Source of the DNA: Belliella buryatensis
GTDB lineage: Bacteria; Bacteroidota; Bacteroidia; Cytophagales; Cyclobacteriaceae
Length of the DNA: 64,000 nucleotides
Assembly (NCBI RefSeq): GCF_900188245.1
Contig: NZ_FZOK01000011.1
Span: 112,711 to 176,710, forward strand
Direction: 5' to 3'
This document shows, piece by piece, positions 17,556-26,919 of the stretch. Under the pieces are notes generated by a model that saw only the letters and a list, made by a program, of their open reading frames with translations, was not told the origin of the DNA and did no database searches. The first letter of the stretch is position 1. Every line of letters begins with the position of its first letter. The translations under genes and the position numbers were made by a program.

Positions 17556-18827
17556 ATGCAAAACAACTTTAGAGCTATAAGTTTATCCCACAAGAATGCA
17601 CCTGTACAAATCAGGGAGATCATTTCTTTAGACGAGGCATCTATTCATTCCCTTTTGGTTAAGCTTAAGGAGTTTTTCAGCATTACAGATACTTTAATCT
17701 TATCCACTTGTAACAGAACTGAGATTTACTATTCCCACGACCTTGACTTAAGTACTGAGATCATCAAACTTATAGGTGTGGAAAAAGGCATCACAGGTAT
17801 AGTAGATTACTTAGAATACTTCAAAATATTTAACAACGACAGAGAAGCCATTGATCACTTATTCAAGGTTTCAATGGGGCTAGAAGCTCAGGTGATTGGT
17901 GATATGCAGATCGCAAGTCAAGTAAAGAGAGCTTATCAAGCATCTGCTGATCTAGATATGGCGGGTCCATTTTTGCATCGATTGATGCATACTATATTTT
18001 TCACAAATAAAAGAGTGGTGCAGGAAACGGCTTTTAGAGACGGTGCCGCATCTGTATCTTATGCAGCTGTTGAGTTGATTGAAGAATTGACCTCAAATAC
18101 TTATCAACCAAGAATTTTACTCATAGGTGTTGGAGAAATCGGTGAGGATGTGGCTAAAAACATGGTTCATTTGCCAGAGGCGAAGGTCACCATCACTAAC
18201 AGAACCTATGATAAAGCAAAGGCTTTAGGTGAAGAAATGGGCTTTGAAGTGATCTCTTTCGAAAATGCTGTTGACGCAATGAAAGGTGCAGATGTGATTG
18301 TATCTTCTATCATGAAATCTGAGCCTTTTATCACCAAGGAATTGGTGAGTCAGTTTGAAATTGCCAGCTATAAATTGTTCATCGATCTATCTGTACCAAG
18401 GAGTATTGAGACTTCAATCGAAGAAGTTCCAGGGGTGTTACTATATAATGTAGATAATATCAGAAGTAAAGCTTCCGAAACGTTAGAGAAAAGATTAGAG
18501 TCGATTCCAAAAGTAGAAGCTATTATCGAGGAAAGTATAGAAGAGTTCTACAATTGGAAAAAAGAAATGATGGTGTCTCCAACCATCAATAAATTGAAAA
18601 ATGCTCTGGAGCAAATCAGATTAGAGGAAATGGAAAGATTCCTTAAAAATGCTGATGATAATGAAAAAGCTATCGTTGAGAAGGTAACAAAGAGCATGAT
18701 GCAAAAAATTCTTAAAGTGCCCGTAGTTCAGTTAAAAGCTGCTTGCCAAAGAGATCAGGCTGATCAAATGATAGAAATTCTCTCGGACTTATTTGACTTA
18801 GAAAAAGTCAGCGATAAAAAAAGCTGA
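17556..18827 (+). CDS. hemA: Glutamyl-tRNA reductase
   Basis: First committed step of C5-pathway tetrapyrrole synthesis: NADPH-dependent reduction of Glu-tRNA to glutamate-1-semialdehyde. 423 residues from ATG 17556, which gives the usual N-terminus (FRAISLSHKNAP). The catalytic Cys52 sits in STCNRTEIYY; EAQVIGDMQI is the substrate loop; the Rossmann motif GVGEIGEDVAKNM binds NADPH; a C-terminal helix region mediates dimerisation. It stands alone, not with other hem genes, and is closed by a terminator. Confidence 0.95.
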   Translation: MQNNFRAISLSHKNAPVQIREIISLDEASIHSLLVKLKEFFSITDTLILSTCNRTEIYYSHDLDLSTEIIKLIGVEKGITGIVDYLEYFKIFNNDREAIDHLFKVSMGLEAQVIGDMQIASQVKRAYQASADLDMAGPFLHRLMHTIFFTNKRVVQETAFRDGAASVSYAAVELIEELTSNTYQPRILLIGVGEIGEDVAKNMVHLPEAKVTITNRTYDKAKALGEEMGFEVISFENAVDAMKGADVIVSSIMKSEPFITKELVSQFEIASYKLFIDLSVPRSIETSIEEVPGVLLYNVDNIRSKASETLEKRLESIPKVEAIIEESIEEFYNWKKEMMVSPTINKLKNALEQIRLEEMERFLKNADDNEKAIVEKVTKSMMQKILKVPVVQLKAACQRDQADQMIEILSDLFDLEKVSDKKS

Positions 18828-18837
18828 AAATATTTAG

Positions 18838-18863
18838 AGGATGCTAAATAGCATCCTTTTTTT
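18838..18863 (+). terminator. Terminator of hemA
   Basis: Stem 18838-18846 with 18849-18857 (9 bp, minimal AA centre), followed by a T tract, 11 bases after the hemA stop. Confidence 0.85.
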
Positions 18864-18938
18864 ATTTCTCCATATGTCCTGTTATTTTTTGAATTGCAGA
18901 TTCAAAACGCTTATTTTACCACCCAAATTACTTGATTT

Positions 18939-20507
18939 ATGAAGATTATGAGTTTGATGAAGCTAGGACTTCTTGGAATAGGCTTAACTGTTTTTTCTTT
19001 TTCTACTATAGGACAAACTTGGGAAATTTATGATCAAAATCTAGAGCTGAAGTCTCGTATCTTGAATGAAGATATCAAATTCTTGAGCGAACAAATTAGA
19101 ATCGGAAAAACTGATAACACAGTAAATTTATTAAGTAAAGATTTCAGGCCATTCCTAAATCTCAAAGGACACAGTATCAATCAGATTATCGAACCTTGGA
19201 TCATCGTAGAAAGTAAGCAGGGTTTTGGAGCATTTCACGAGTATGGAGAAGAGATTCTCCCCCTCGAATATGATGAAATCCAAACATTCTATACTCGCCT
19301 ACTTGCGAAAAAAGGAAATAAATACTGGGTCTATGATCGCACAAATAGAACCAATAAAATGATTGGCGAATTTGAAAACGCAACACTCGCACTTAATGGC
19401 CAAGTCATAGCAAGGGGACCACTTGGCTATTTCTTACCAATTTCAACTGATCCAGATCGAATCTATAAAGAAATAAAAGAAGTCAATGAGAATTTTATAA
19501 TATCTAAGGAGGAGAGCGGCTATGGCTTAATCAATAGAGAAGGGCGATATGTATTGGAGCCGATCATTGACCATATGGTTCATTTAGAAGATGATTACTT
19601 TTATGCTTTCGATGGCAACCAATATATGCTAATCAAAGGTCGAGAAGAGAAAGTTGACATCAATTACACCAGTTATCATAAAATCACATTTGAAAATGAT
19701 ATTCTACTCGAGTATATCCACGGCAAACTCAGAAGAGTCATGAAAAATGATGGTATACTTTTAGACATGACGGGGATGGAAGCTGTGAAGCAAGTTGGAA
19801 AAAACTGGTACAACATCTACACTAGAGAGAAAAAAGTGGGGCTTTTAGGAAATTCTGGCTGGGAAGTAAATCCGATCTCAGGAGTAGATGCTATACTGCC
19901 TGGAAGTGAAAACCTCTATCCATCCATCAAGGATGGCAAATTGGGATATATCAATAAATCAGGATCTTGGGTAATTGAAAATAAATTTGAAGAAGCGAGA
20001 CAGTTTTCAAATGGCTTGGCAGCCGTAAAACTCAATGGTCAGTGGACTTACATCAATAGGCAAGGAAATCTAAACCTTCAAAACACCTATGAAGATGCTA
20101 AAGATTTCCATAGAGGACTGGCGATAGTCAAAAAAGAGGGTAAGATTAGCTTAATTAACACAAATGGGGACAATATCACAGAACATGCTTATGATAAAAT
20201 CTCCTTACTACCTGACAACTACTACCTGACAGAGATTGGGGGGAGTTTTGGATTAATTAACCCTAATGGAAAAGAAATTCTTTATCCTCAATACGAGCTT
20301 CTGAGAAGAGAGTCTTCTGATGTTATTCTAGCACGAAAAGATGGGAAATATGGAATTCTTGACGAGGAAGGGAATTTTAGACTACCCATCCATTATCAAC
20401 AAATCCTCTTCGACCCTTCTTCCAAAAGTATTCTTGCCGAAGACATTACACCTATTTTCCCTATTGAAATTGACGTAAAGGCCAATAAAAAACGAAAAGC
20501 AGATTAA
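18939..20507 (+). CDS. Secreted WG-repeat protein
   Basis: 522 residues with a signal peptide (about 1-25, ending in TIGQ). The rest is a chain of about eight WG-type beta repeats of roughly 35-50 residues, each with a G-x-(I/L)-(N/D) strand followed by G and a hydrophobic strand: GLINREGRYVLEPIID, GYINKSGSWVIENKFEEA, WTYINRQGNL, FGLINPNGKEIL, YGILDEEGNFRLP. WG repeats occur in many cell-surface proteins; no enzymatic role is known. Single gene. Confidence 0.8.
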   Translation: MKIMSLMKLGLLGIGLTVFSFSTIGQTWEIYDQNLELKSRILNEDIKFLSEQIRIGKTDNTVNLLSKDFRPFLNLKGHSINQIIEPWIIVESKQGFGAFHEYGEEILPLEYDEIQTFYTRLLAKKGNKYWVYDRTNRTNKMIGEFENATLALNGQVIARGPLGYFLPISTDPDRIYKEIKEVNENFIISKEESGYGLINREGRYVLEPIIDHMVHLEDDYFYAFDGNQYMLIKGREEKVDINYTSYHKITFENDILLEYIHGKLRRVMKNDGILLDMTGMEAVKQVGKNWYNIYTREKKVGLLGNSGWEVNPISGVDAILPGSENLYPSIKDGKLGYINKSGSWVIENKFEEARQFSNGLAAVKLNGQWTYINRQGNLNLQNTYEDAKDFHRGLAIVKKEGKISLINTNGDNITEHAYDKISLLPDNYYLTEIGGSFGLINPNGKEILYPQYELLRRESSDVILARKDGKYGILDEEGNFRLPIHYQQILFDPSSKSILAEDITPIFPIEIDVKANKKRKAD

Positions 20508-20686
20508 ATACATGATGATTATCCTCAATTATACCAGTAGGTGAATATTTCAAATGTAATCATACAGAAATAAAAAAAATACAAATACTTCTTAGCCACT
20601 ACCCTACTCCTTCAAAATATAACATGAAGGATGATCCCCATTTTATATTATTCATCTCAACTAAGCAAATAGAGATCTTTAATTTC

Positions 20687-20694
20687 TATATTTG
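20687..20694 (+). promoter_or_regulatory. Candidate -7 box for the lpxH operon
   Basis: TATATTTG, an exact TAnnTTTG match, 17 bases before the lpxH ATG. I find no convincing TTTG at the expected upstream distance. Confidence 0.4.
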
Positions 20695-20711
20695 AATTTG
20701 AACCTCTTCTA

Positions 20712-21473
20712 ATGAATATACAGCTCAATCAGAAAAAAGTATTTTTCGCCTCTGATTTTCATCTAGGTGCACCTGATGAAACATCTAGTAAACAGAGAGA
20801 AGATAAAATCATTCGATGGCTAAGCAGTATTGAAAATCAGGCAGCCGCCATTTTTTTGGTAGGTGATATATTCGATTTTTGGTTTGAATATGACAAAGTA
20901 ATCCCTAAAGGATTTATCAAATTCATTTCCAAAATCTCCAACTTAAGAGATAAAGGAATTCCCATCTTCTTTTTCACTGGCAATCATGACTTATGGATGA
21001 AGGATTACTTCAGCCAAGAATTAGGTATACCCATCTACCATCAACCTATTGAGATGACCATAGAAAACAAGCATTTCCTAATTGGTCATGGAGATGGGCT
21101 AGGGCCTGGAGACCAAACCTACAAGATGCTTAAAAAGCTGTTCACTAACCCCTTTTGCAAATGGTTGTTCAAATGGCTTCATCCTGACATCGGCATCAGA
21201 ATTGCTCACAGATGGTCTAGCAATAGTAGACTAACTAATATGGGTAAAAATGAAGATCATTTTAAAGGAGATGATGAATGGCTCTGGGCATATTGTAAGC
21301 AAATCAACCAAATTAAAACAGTTGATTATTTCATCTTTGGCCATAGGCATTTACCATTAGACCTACCTGTGAGTGACAATTCTAGATACATCAATCTAGG
21401 AGAATGGGTAAGCCAATTCACCTATGCTGTTTTTGATGATGACGGACTAAACCTCAAAAAATTCGAAGGATGA
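20712..21473 (+). CDS. lpxH: UDP-2,3-diacylglucosamine diphosphatase
   Basis: Makes lipid X (2,3-diacylglucosamine 1-phosphate) from UDP-2,3-diacylglucosamine in lipid A synthesis. 253 residues of the calcineurin-like metallophosphoesterase fold with the two-metal motifs in order: SDFHLG, VGDIFDFWFEY, TGNHD, IGHGDGLGPGD and FGHRH. The GDxFDxW pattern and length fit LpxH. The stop overlaps the next gene by 4 bases. A second, more distant member of this family lies at 26920. Confidence 0.9.
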   Translation: MNIQLNQKKVFFASDFHLGAPDETSSKQREDKIIRWLSSIENQAAAIFLVGDIFDFWFEYDKVIPKGFIKFISKISNLRDKGIPIFFFTGNHDLWMKDYFSQELGIPIYHQPIEMTIENKHFLIGHGDGLGPGDQTYKMLKKLFTNPFCKWLFKWLHPDIGIRIAHRWSSNSRLTNMGKNEDHFKGDDEWLWAYCKQINQIKTVDYFIFGHRHLPLDLPVSDNSRYINLGEWVSQFTYAVFDDDGLNLKKFEG

Positions 21474-22297
21474 AAAAGCTATTTTTGATCATTCTATTCT
21501 TATGGCAATGTCCAAATCTTTGGGCGCAAGAAAATGAATGGCCTGAGCCTATTGTAATTAAACAAAACCGGATAAGTGCTGTATCCTTGGACAATCAGGA
21601 CTTCATCATGATGGCCAATCAAGAGGGTGACATTTACCAATATGACAGGTTTGGTGAATTTGTCAATAACTTTTCCCCGAGTCGCCAAGGACGTATAGAC
21701 TTTTTAGAAGCTACTTGGACTGTCAATATTTTCACATATTCTATAGATCTCCAAGAATACAGGATTCTAGACAGGTTTCTCAACCCTATAGCCGAAAATA
21801 GAGTTCAGACCAAGGGTATCAATTTAGGGAAAGCTGCCACCTTAGGCAACAATAATATCATCTGGATCTATGACGAATCAGATTTTAGCCTTAAGCAATT
21901 CGATCATCGAAGAAATCAAATCATTCAGCAACAACCACTCAATTTGATCTTGACAAATTCTGATTTGATGATTCAGGAAATCAAAGAATATCAAAACTTG
22001 GTATTTCTACGCATCAAAGACGAGGGCATTAGTATTTTGGACAACCAAGCCAACCTAATCAAAATACTTCCATTCAATACAAATCAACCATTAGCTTTTA
22101 GAAAACAAGAATTGATTTATGTACAAAATGGACTAATTAATTTTGTGGATTATATCAATGCTACACCCTCCTCTTTCGCAAATCCAAAAGAAGTGAAGAA
22201 TCATGCAATTTTAATTTCTGATAAGGCTGTCATTTTTTACAACTTATCAGAAATTTTGATCTATGACAAGGCTTTTTCACCTTTAAATCAGCGATAA
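21470..22297 (+). CDS. Secreted protein of unknown function, possibly beta-propeller-like
   Basis: 275 residues with a signal peptide ending in LWAQ. The mature part consists of short strands with aromatic/acidic turns (DQEGDIYQYDRFG-like units, IWIYDESDFSLKQFD, FLRIKDEGISILD), which suggests a beta-propeller, but no motif places it in a known family. It overlaps lpxH by 4 bases (ATGA) and is therefore translationally coupled to it; an envelope role is the only inference this supports. Confidence 0.65.
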   Translation: MKKLFLIILFLWQCPNLWAQENEWPEPIVIKQNRISAVSLDNQDFIMMANQEGDIYQYDRFGEFVNNFSPSRQGRIDFLEATWTVNIFTYSIDLQEYRILDRFLNPIAENRVQTKGINLGKAATLGNNNIIWIYDESDFSLKQFDHRRNQIIQQQPLNLILTNSDLMIQEIKEYQNLVFLRIKDEGISILDNQANLIKILPFNTNQPLAFRKQELIYVQNGLINFVDYINATPSSFANPKEVKNHAILISDKAVIFYNLSEILIYDKAFSPLNQR

Positions 22298-22377
22298 ACG
22301 ATACATCTTATAAAAAATTGTTAAAAGCTTTCATTTTTCTGCAATAAACTGGTTTGATTTTTGCAATTTTGCACTTC

Positions 22378-22824
22378 ATGAACAAACCTATAAACCTTAA
22401 GCCTAAAGTGACCATTTTAGCATCAGCTGTGATGTTAACTCTGTTGTCTTTTTCGTTTGATGCTTTTGGTCAGATTTTTAAGAAAAGAACTAAAGTCGAA
22501 ACTGAAATCTCTTTCCCCTCTTCTCTGAATAGAGAAATGGTGGCCTTTGATTTACAATCTGAAGGAATAAAAAAATTCACCATTATTCTAGAAAAAAAAC
22601 CGACAGTAATTACAAAAATTAAAGTATTCGATACACTTGGAAACTTAATTCACGAAGACAGAATCAATCCGGAGGATGGGAACAAGAAGACCTTCGACTT
22701 TTCAAACGTTCAAAGTCAACTATTTGTAGTAGAAGTAGGAAACGCGAAATACAATATTACCAAAAGTATCTACGCTATTCCTCCTGGAAAACGAAGTGGT
22801 AGTAATGCACAGGTAAATGAATAA
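22378..22824 (+). CDS. Small secreted protein of unknown function
   Basis: 148 residues from ATG 22378 (the upstream TTG is rejected because the N-terminus then loses its signal character). Signal peptide about 1-30, ending in DAFGQ. The mature domain of about 110 residues has strands such as TKIKVFDTLGNLIHEDRI and LFVVEVGN, reminiscent of the beta-sandwich of T9SS C-terminal domains, but it makes up the whole protein and ends in a polar tail, so it is not a sorting signal. The stop codon is part of the terminator stem. Confidence 0.6.
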   Translation: MNKPINLKPKVTILASAVMLTLLSFSFDAFGQIFKKRTKVETEISFPSSLNREMVAFDLQSEGIKKFTIILEKKPTVITKIKVFDTLGNLIHEDRINPEDGNKKTFDFSNVQSQLFVVEVGNAKYNITKSIYAIPPGKRSGSNAQVNE

Positions 22825-22860
22825 AAAAGTCGCTGAATTAAAAATTTCAGCGACTTTTTT
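22823..22860. terminator. Bidirectional terminator between the lpxH unit and the FKBP gene
   Basis: A 15-bp stem (22823-22837 with 22846-22860). The A tract on the left overlaps the stop codon of the upstream gene; the T tract on the right ends before the FKBP stop at 22882. It serves both convergent units. Confidence 0.85.
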
Positions 22861-22881
22861 ATTAACATGATTAAACTTTCC

Positions 22882-23310
22882 TTAAGCAATTTCTACTAAA
22901 GTGATATCGAAAATCAAATCCTCACCAGCAAGAGGGTGATTAGCATCCAAAGTAATCTTCTCTTCATCTACAGCTACTACTTTTACTGGCATAGGCTGAC
23001 CTTGAGGCCCTTGAAGTGTCAAGTCCATCCCCACTTCAGGACTGATATTAGCAGGAACCTCTGCTCTTGGAATATCCACCATCATATCATCTCTTTTTTC
23101 ACCATAGGCTTCATCAGAAGGGATAGTAACAGATTTTGCTTCCCCTACTTGCATTCCATGAACAGCCGCATCAAAACCTTTGATCATATTTCCATCTCCC
23201 AAGGTAAACTGAAGTGGCTCTCTATTTTCAGAAGAGTCGAACACTATTCCGCTTTTCAATTTACCAGTGTAGTGAACTTTTACTGAATTTCCTTTACTAG
23301 CTAATGACAT
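22882..23310 (-). CDS. FKBP-type peptidyl-prolyl isomerase, SlyD-like
   Basis: 142 residues with the SlyD plan: an FKBP half (KVHYTGKL, SGIVFDSS, GFDAAVHGMQVGE), the insert-in-flap domain (about 75-120, IPRAEVPANI to VKVVAVDEEKITLDAN), then the return strand HPLAGEDLIFDITLVEI. The metal-binding His/Cys tail of E. coli SlyD is absent. It catalyses proline isomerisation and acts as a cytoplasmic folding helper. Single gene. Confidence 0.9.
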   Translation of the reverse strand: MSLASKGNSVKVHYTGKLKSGIVFDSSENREPLQFTLGDGNMIKGFDAAVHGMQVGEAKSVTIPSDEAYGEKRDDMMVDIPRAEVPANISPEVGMDLTLQGPQGQPMPVKVVAVDEEKITLDANHPLAGEDLIFDITLVEIA

Positions 23311-23527
23311 AATTATTTTTTTGTTATTTATTGTAAATCATAAAGGTAGGTATTTTTGATAGGGATAAAAACCTAAGCGGACAGTATCCTTAAAAGCGTT
23401 CATAATCGATCTAAATTTGTTCGTTTTTGAACAGTATATTTTGTAATATTGCCTAAAGAGACCTCAAATAAGCCTTTTTTGGGAATGGCATTATTTTGAC
23501 TGAATATCAGGAAAACAATCAGTAAAC

Positions 23528-24910
23528 ATGGACAATCAGCAACTCGGCAAAATCTTAATCATTGATGACAATGAAGACTTACTTTTTGCAGCCAAAATGC
23601 ACTTGAAAAAGTATGCAAAAGAAGTTACTATCGAGAAAGATCCGCGACGTATTCCATTTTTGGTGAATAACAATAGTTATGATGTGATTCTTTTGGACAT
23701 GAACTTCACAGAAGATACTACCTCTGGAAAAGAGGGTTTTCATTGGCTGAAACAAATCAAAGAGATAGACCCTAAGGCTGTTGTGATTCTGATTACTGCC
23801 TTTGGTGATGTAGAAATGGCAGTCAAAGCCCTGAAGGAAGGCGCGTCAGATTTTATTCTAAAACCATGGCAAAACGAAAAACTTTTAGCCACCCTTACCT
23901 CAGCCAGTAGACTCAAAGAAAGCTATGATCAGGTCGATAAGTTATCTAAAAAACAAAAACAACTTCAATCTGACCTTAAGAAACCATACTCAGACATTAT
24001 TGGAACGAGTGCTTCCATGAAAAACATCTTCTCTATTATAGATAAAGTGGCGCAAACAGATGCCAATGTCTTAATATTGGGAGAAAATGGAACAGGAAAG
24101 GAGCTGATAGCAAGAGCTATACATGACAGGTCATTGAGAAAGGAGGAGATTTTTGTGGGAGTAGATATGGGGGCAATCACTGAATCACTATTCGAATCCG
24201 AATTATTTGGTCACAAACGTGGTGCCTATACAGATGCAAAAGAAGACAGAGCTGGAAGATTTGAGATTGCAGATAAAGGCACCCTTTTCCTAGATGAAAT
24301 CGGAAACTTGAGTATGCCGCTACAATCCAAACTCCTCACTGTCCTTCAAAAAAGAGAAGTGACTAAAATTGGCACTAACAAGGCTATTCCTGTAGACATC
24401 AGATTGATCTGTGCTACCAATATGCATGTGCACGAAATGGTCATGGACAATACATTCAGACAAGATTTACTTTACAGGATCAATACAGTTGAGATATTCC
24501 TTCCTCCTCTAAGAGAACGTCAAGATGATATTCCCTTGCTTGCTGAACACTTTTTAAAAATCTACGGGCAAAAATATAGAAAAGACTTCAAAGGCTTCAA
24601 ATTTGCAGCTATGCAACTTTTGCAGCAATATAATTGGCCTGGTAACATCAGAGAGCTTCAACACGCTATCGAGCGTGCTATTATCATGGCAGAAGGAGAT
24701 GAATTAGATAGCAGAGATTTCTTTTTTCTTTCCTCCAAGCCTACAAATGATAAAGTTACCAGCCCAGCATCATACAATTTAGATGAAGTAGAAAAAAATG
24801 TCATACAAAAGGCCATTGATAAAAATGGTGGAAATATATCAAAAGCAGCAAAAGAGCTGGGATTGACAAGAGCCTCCCTATATAGAAGACTTGAAAAATA
24901 TGGATTATAA
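23528..24910 (+). CDS. Sigma-54-type (NtrC family) response regulator
   Basis: 460 residues: receiver (1-125, phospho-acceptor Asp57 in LLDMNF), AAA+ domain with Walker A GENGTGKE (185-192) and GTLFLDEIGNL, and a Fis-type helix-turn-helix at the end (GGNISKAAKELGLTRASLYRRL). The loop that touches sigma-54, usually GAFTGA, here reads GAYTDA (232-237). It should activate sigma-54 promoters when phosphorylated by the overlapping kinase gene. Targets unknown. An inverted repeat TTGTTC-N6-GAACAG lies upstream at about 23418-23435. Confidence 0.9.
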   Translation: MDNQQLGKILIIDDNEDLLFAAKMHLKKYAKEVTIEKDPRRIPFLVNNNSYDVILLDMNFTEDTTSGKEGFHWLKQIKEIDPKAVVILITAFGDVEMAVKALKEGASDFILKPWQNEKLLATLTSASRLKESYDQVDKLSKKQKQLQSDLKKPYSDIIGTSASMKNIFSIIDKVAQTDANVLILGENGTGKELIARAIHDRSLRKEEIFVGVDMGAITESLFESELFGHKRGAYTDAKEDRAGRFEIADKGTLFLDEIGNLSMPLQSKLLTVLQKREVTKIGTNKAIPVDIRLICATNMHVHEMVMDNTFRQDLLYRINTVEIFLPPLRERQDDIPLLAEHFLKIYGQKYRKDFKGFKFAAMQLLQQYNWPGNIRELQHAIERAIIMAEGDELDSRDFFFLSSKPTNDKVTSPASYNLDEVEKNVIQKAIDKNGGNISKAAKELGLTRASLYRRLEKYGL

Positions 24911-26243
24911 AGTAGGGCTGGCAGGCAGGATCATTCTACTGGCAGCATCGATTTTCTTACTTTCATACTTTATCCTCAACGGCGCGGGGGTGTTTGCTAC
25001 ATCCCTTTTTATTATTATCATACTAGCACAGATCATATTCTTGATCAGTTATGCAGAAAGTTCTTTCAAAAAAGTCCGTCAATTTTTAGATAACATCAAA
25101 CAGGATAATTACAGCAGTGTATTTCCAGTCAAATTTGATGGTACAGAAACAGATGACCTCCATATAGAGTTCAACGCTATTCTTGCCAAACTTAAAGAAG
25201 ATCAAGCTGAGAAAGAGGCTAACTATCAATATTTCCGATCTGTATTCCAACACCTTAGCATTGGCCTGATCACCTTTGAGGAAGATGGTAAAATCCAAAT
25301 TCTGAATACCGCTGCCAAGAGAATGCTGAATATCAATCAACTCGTATTTATTTCTGAAATTGAGACAGTCAATAAAGAACTCCATCAAGCGATCCACGGA
25401 CTAAGAACAGGAGGTAGCGAATTGATCAAAATCGCACATCCAGATGGCATTATGCAGCTTTCTGTTTATGTCATAGAATTAGTAATGCGTGATGTGAAAA
25501 TCAAATTGGTTTCACTTCAAAATATCCAAAGCGAATTGGAGGAAAAAGAAATGGAAGCATGGCAGAACCTTGTCAAAGTATTGACACATGAGATCATGAA
25601 TTCCATCGCTCCAATATCCTCACTTGCTTCTACCATCAAAGGAGAAATAGAACATAAAATAGAGCAAAACGTCCCGGCTTCTACCGACGAATTAGAGGAT
25701 TATCAAATGGGAATGGCTACCATCGAAAAGCGAAGTGAAGGTCTGATCAATTTTGTATCGGACTTTAGGAGTCTTGCCCACATTCCTAATCCCAAGTTCA
25801 GTACCATCCACCTAAAGACCTTACTGCAGCAACTTGAAACCCTAATGCAGCATCAATTTGAAAGTAACCAGATTATGACCAAATGTACGGTCACGCCTGA
25901 TGACCTTATTCTATTTGGGGATCAAAACCTCATCGAGCAGGTACTTATCAATCTCATTCACAATGGTATTCATGCAATGGAAACTTCCATTACAAAAGTC
26001 CTTTCGATTGATGCATTTATAGATGAATCTGGTAAAATCATTATTGAAGTGACAGATAGTGGCAAAGGGATAGAGGAAGAAGCACTTTCAAAAATCTTTA
26101 TCCCTTTCTTCACCACCAAGAAAAAGGGTTCTGGCATAGGATTAAGCCTTTCAAAGCAAATTATGAGAAGACATAAAGGAAACATTCAAGTGAGGTCAGA
26201 ACTGGGAAAAGGGACTACTTTTAAATTAATCTTTAATGCTTAA
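24900..26243 (+). CDS. NtrY-like sensor histidine kinase
   Basis: 447 residues from ATG 24900, which overlaps the regulator's end by 11 bases; the TTG at 24891 is less likely. Two N-terminal membrane helices (about 8-50) with almost no periplasmic loop, a PAS-like domain (about 105-200), HisKA with His230 in THEIMNS, then the ATPase domain with the N box LIHNGIHAM and G boxes DSGKGI and GSGIGLSLSKQ. Partner of the NtrC-type regulator. Short loops suggest it senses a cytoplasmic or membrane cue. Confidence 0.9.
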   Translation: MDYKVGLAGRIILLAASIFLLSYFILNGAGVFATSLFIIIILAQIIFLISYAESSFKKVRQFLDNIKQDNYSSVFPVKFDGTETDDLHIEFNAILAKLKEDQAEKEANYQYFRSVFQHLSIGLITFEEDGKIQILNTAAKRMLNINQLVFISEIETVNKELHQAIHGLRTGGSELIKIAHPDGIMQLSVYVIELVMRDVKIKLVSLQNIQSELEEKEMEAWQNLVKVLTHEIMNSIAPISSLASTIKGEIEHKIEQNVPASTDELEDYQMGMATIEKRSEGLINFVSDFRSLAHIPNPKFSTIHLKTLLQQLETLMQHQFESNQIMTKCTVTPDDLILFGDQNLIEQVLINLIHNGIHAMETSITKVLSIDAFIDESGKIIIEVTDSGKGIEEEALSKIFIPFFTTKKKGSGIGLSLSKQIMRRHKGNIQVRSELGKGTTFKLIFNA

Positions 26244-26714
26244 TCAAAACCTGCTAGAATTTTTTTGGTAAACAAAATGTAAACCATCACAGGCAGACCA
26301 AGAATTGTTAACTAGTCTGTTTTCCCTAGTAAAGAGTAAGTTTTCAACTCCTTCGTTTCCACAATTTGCAGCCATTCCTCGATTAGTTTCAAAAATTAAA
26401 GTAAGCTCAAACACATAGCTAGGGTCTAAAGCATCTTTCATTTCGTACAAGCCTAATGCCTGAATTGGTTCAGACAATGGCTCTATTGAGCGATTATTCC
26501 GTGTAGAAAACTTGATAAAAGTACCATCATCATTGAAAATATAGCGTTCTGAAAAAACGATCTGATCACCTGATAGAACTGTATTTGTCATGGGAGCGCT
26601 TACTAGGCTTACATTCCAATAGCCCAAAATATTAAATTGTGGATCTTTGTCATCTTGGCTACATGACAAAAAGCAAAGTGATGCTATAAAAATATATATT
26701 AAATTTTTTTTCAT
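26244..26714 (-). CDS. Lipocalin-like lipoprotein of unknown function
   Basis: 156 residues, lipobox CFLSC then SQDDKD. The mature part starts with GYWNVSLVSAP, resembling the first strand of lipocalin-like Bacteroidetes domains, followed by a strand with YIFNDDGTFIKF. Two late Cys (in AANCGNEG and SACDG) may form a disulfide. Convergent with the kinase gene with no gap. No ligand can be inferred. Confidence 0.65.
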   Translation of the reverse strand: MKKNLIYIFIASLCFLSCSQDDKDPQFNILGYWNVSLVSAPMTNTVLSGDQIVFSERYIFNDDGTFIKFSTRNNRSIEPLSEPIQALGLYEMKDALDPSYVFELTLIFETNRGMAANCGNEGVENLLFTRENRLVNNSWSACDGLHFVYQKNSSRF

Positions 26715-26919
26715 TTCATTTTCAATAATTTAAGACAAATTACAAACGATTAGCCTGAGTTCAAAGTTTTGGAAACAATAGCCATGCTTGAATTTAATAT
26801 TCACTTAACTCAGATTTCATAAACTTAGTTTTCTAACCTTCAAACATCTCATTTTCATAACCCTACATTCATCATCAGTTTATAGTGAGCTACTACCTTG
26901 CAAGCAAAACTGATAGACT

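Noticed and set aside
22378..22824. T9SS C-terminal sorting domain
   Set aside because: The domain is the whole mature protein and lacks the conserved end motifs.
23470..23500. Possible sigma-54 promoter (GGCATTATTTTGAC) before the NtrC-type regulator
   Set aside because: The GG and GC dinucleotides are not at the required 10-base spacing.
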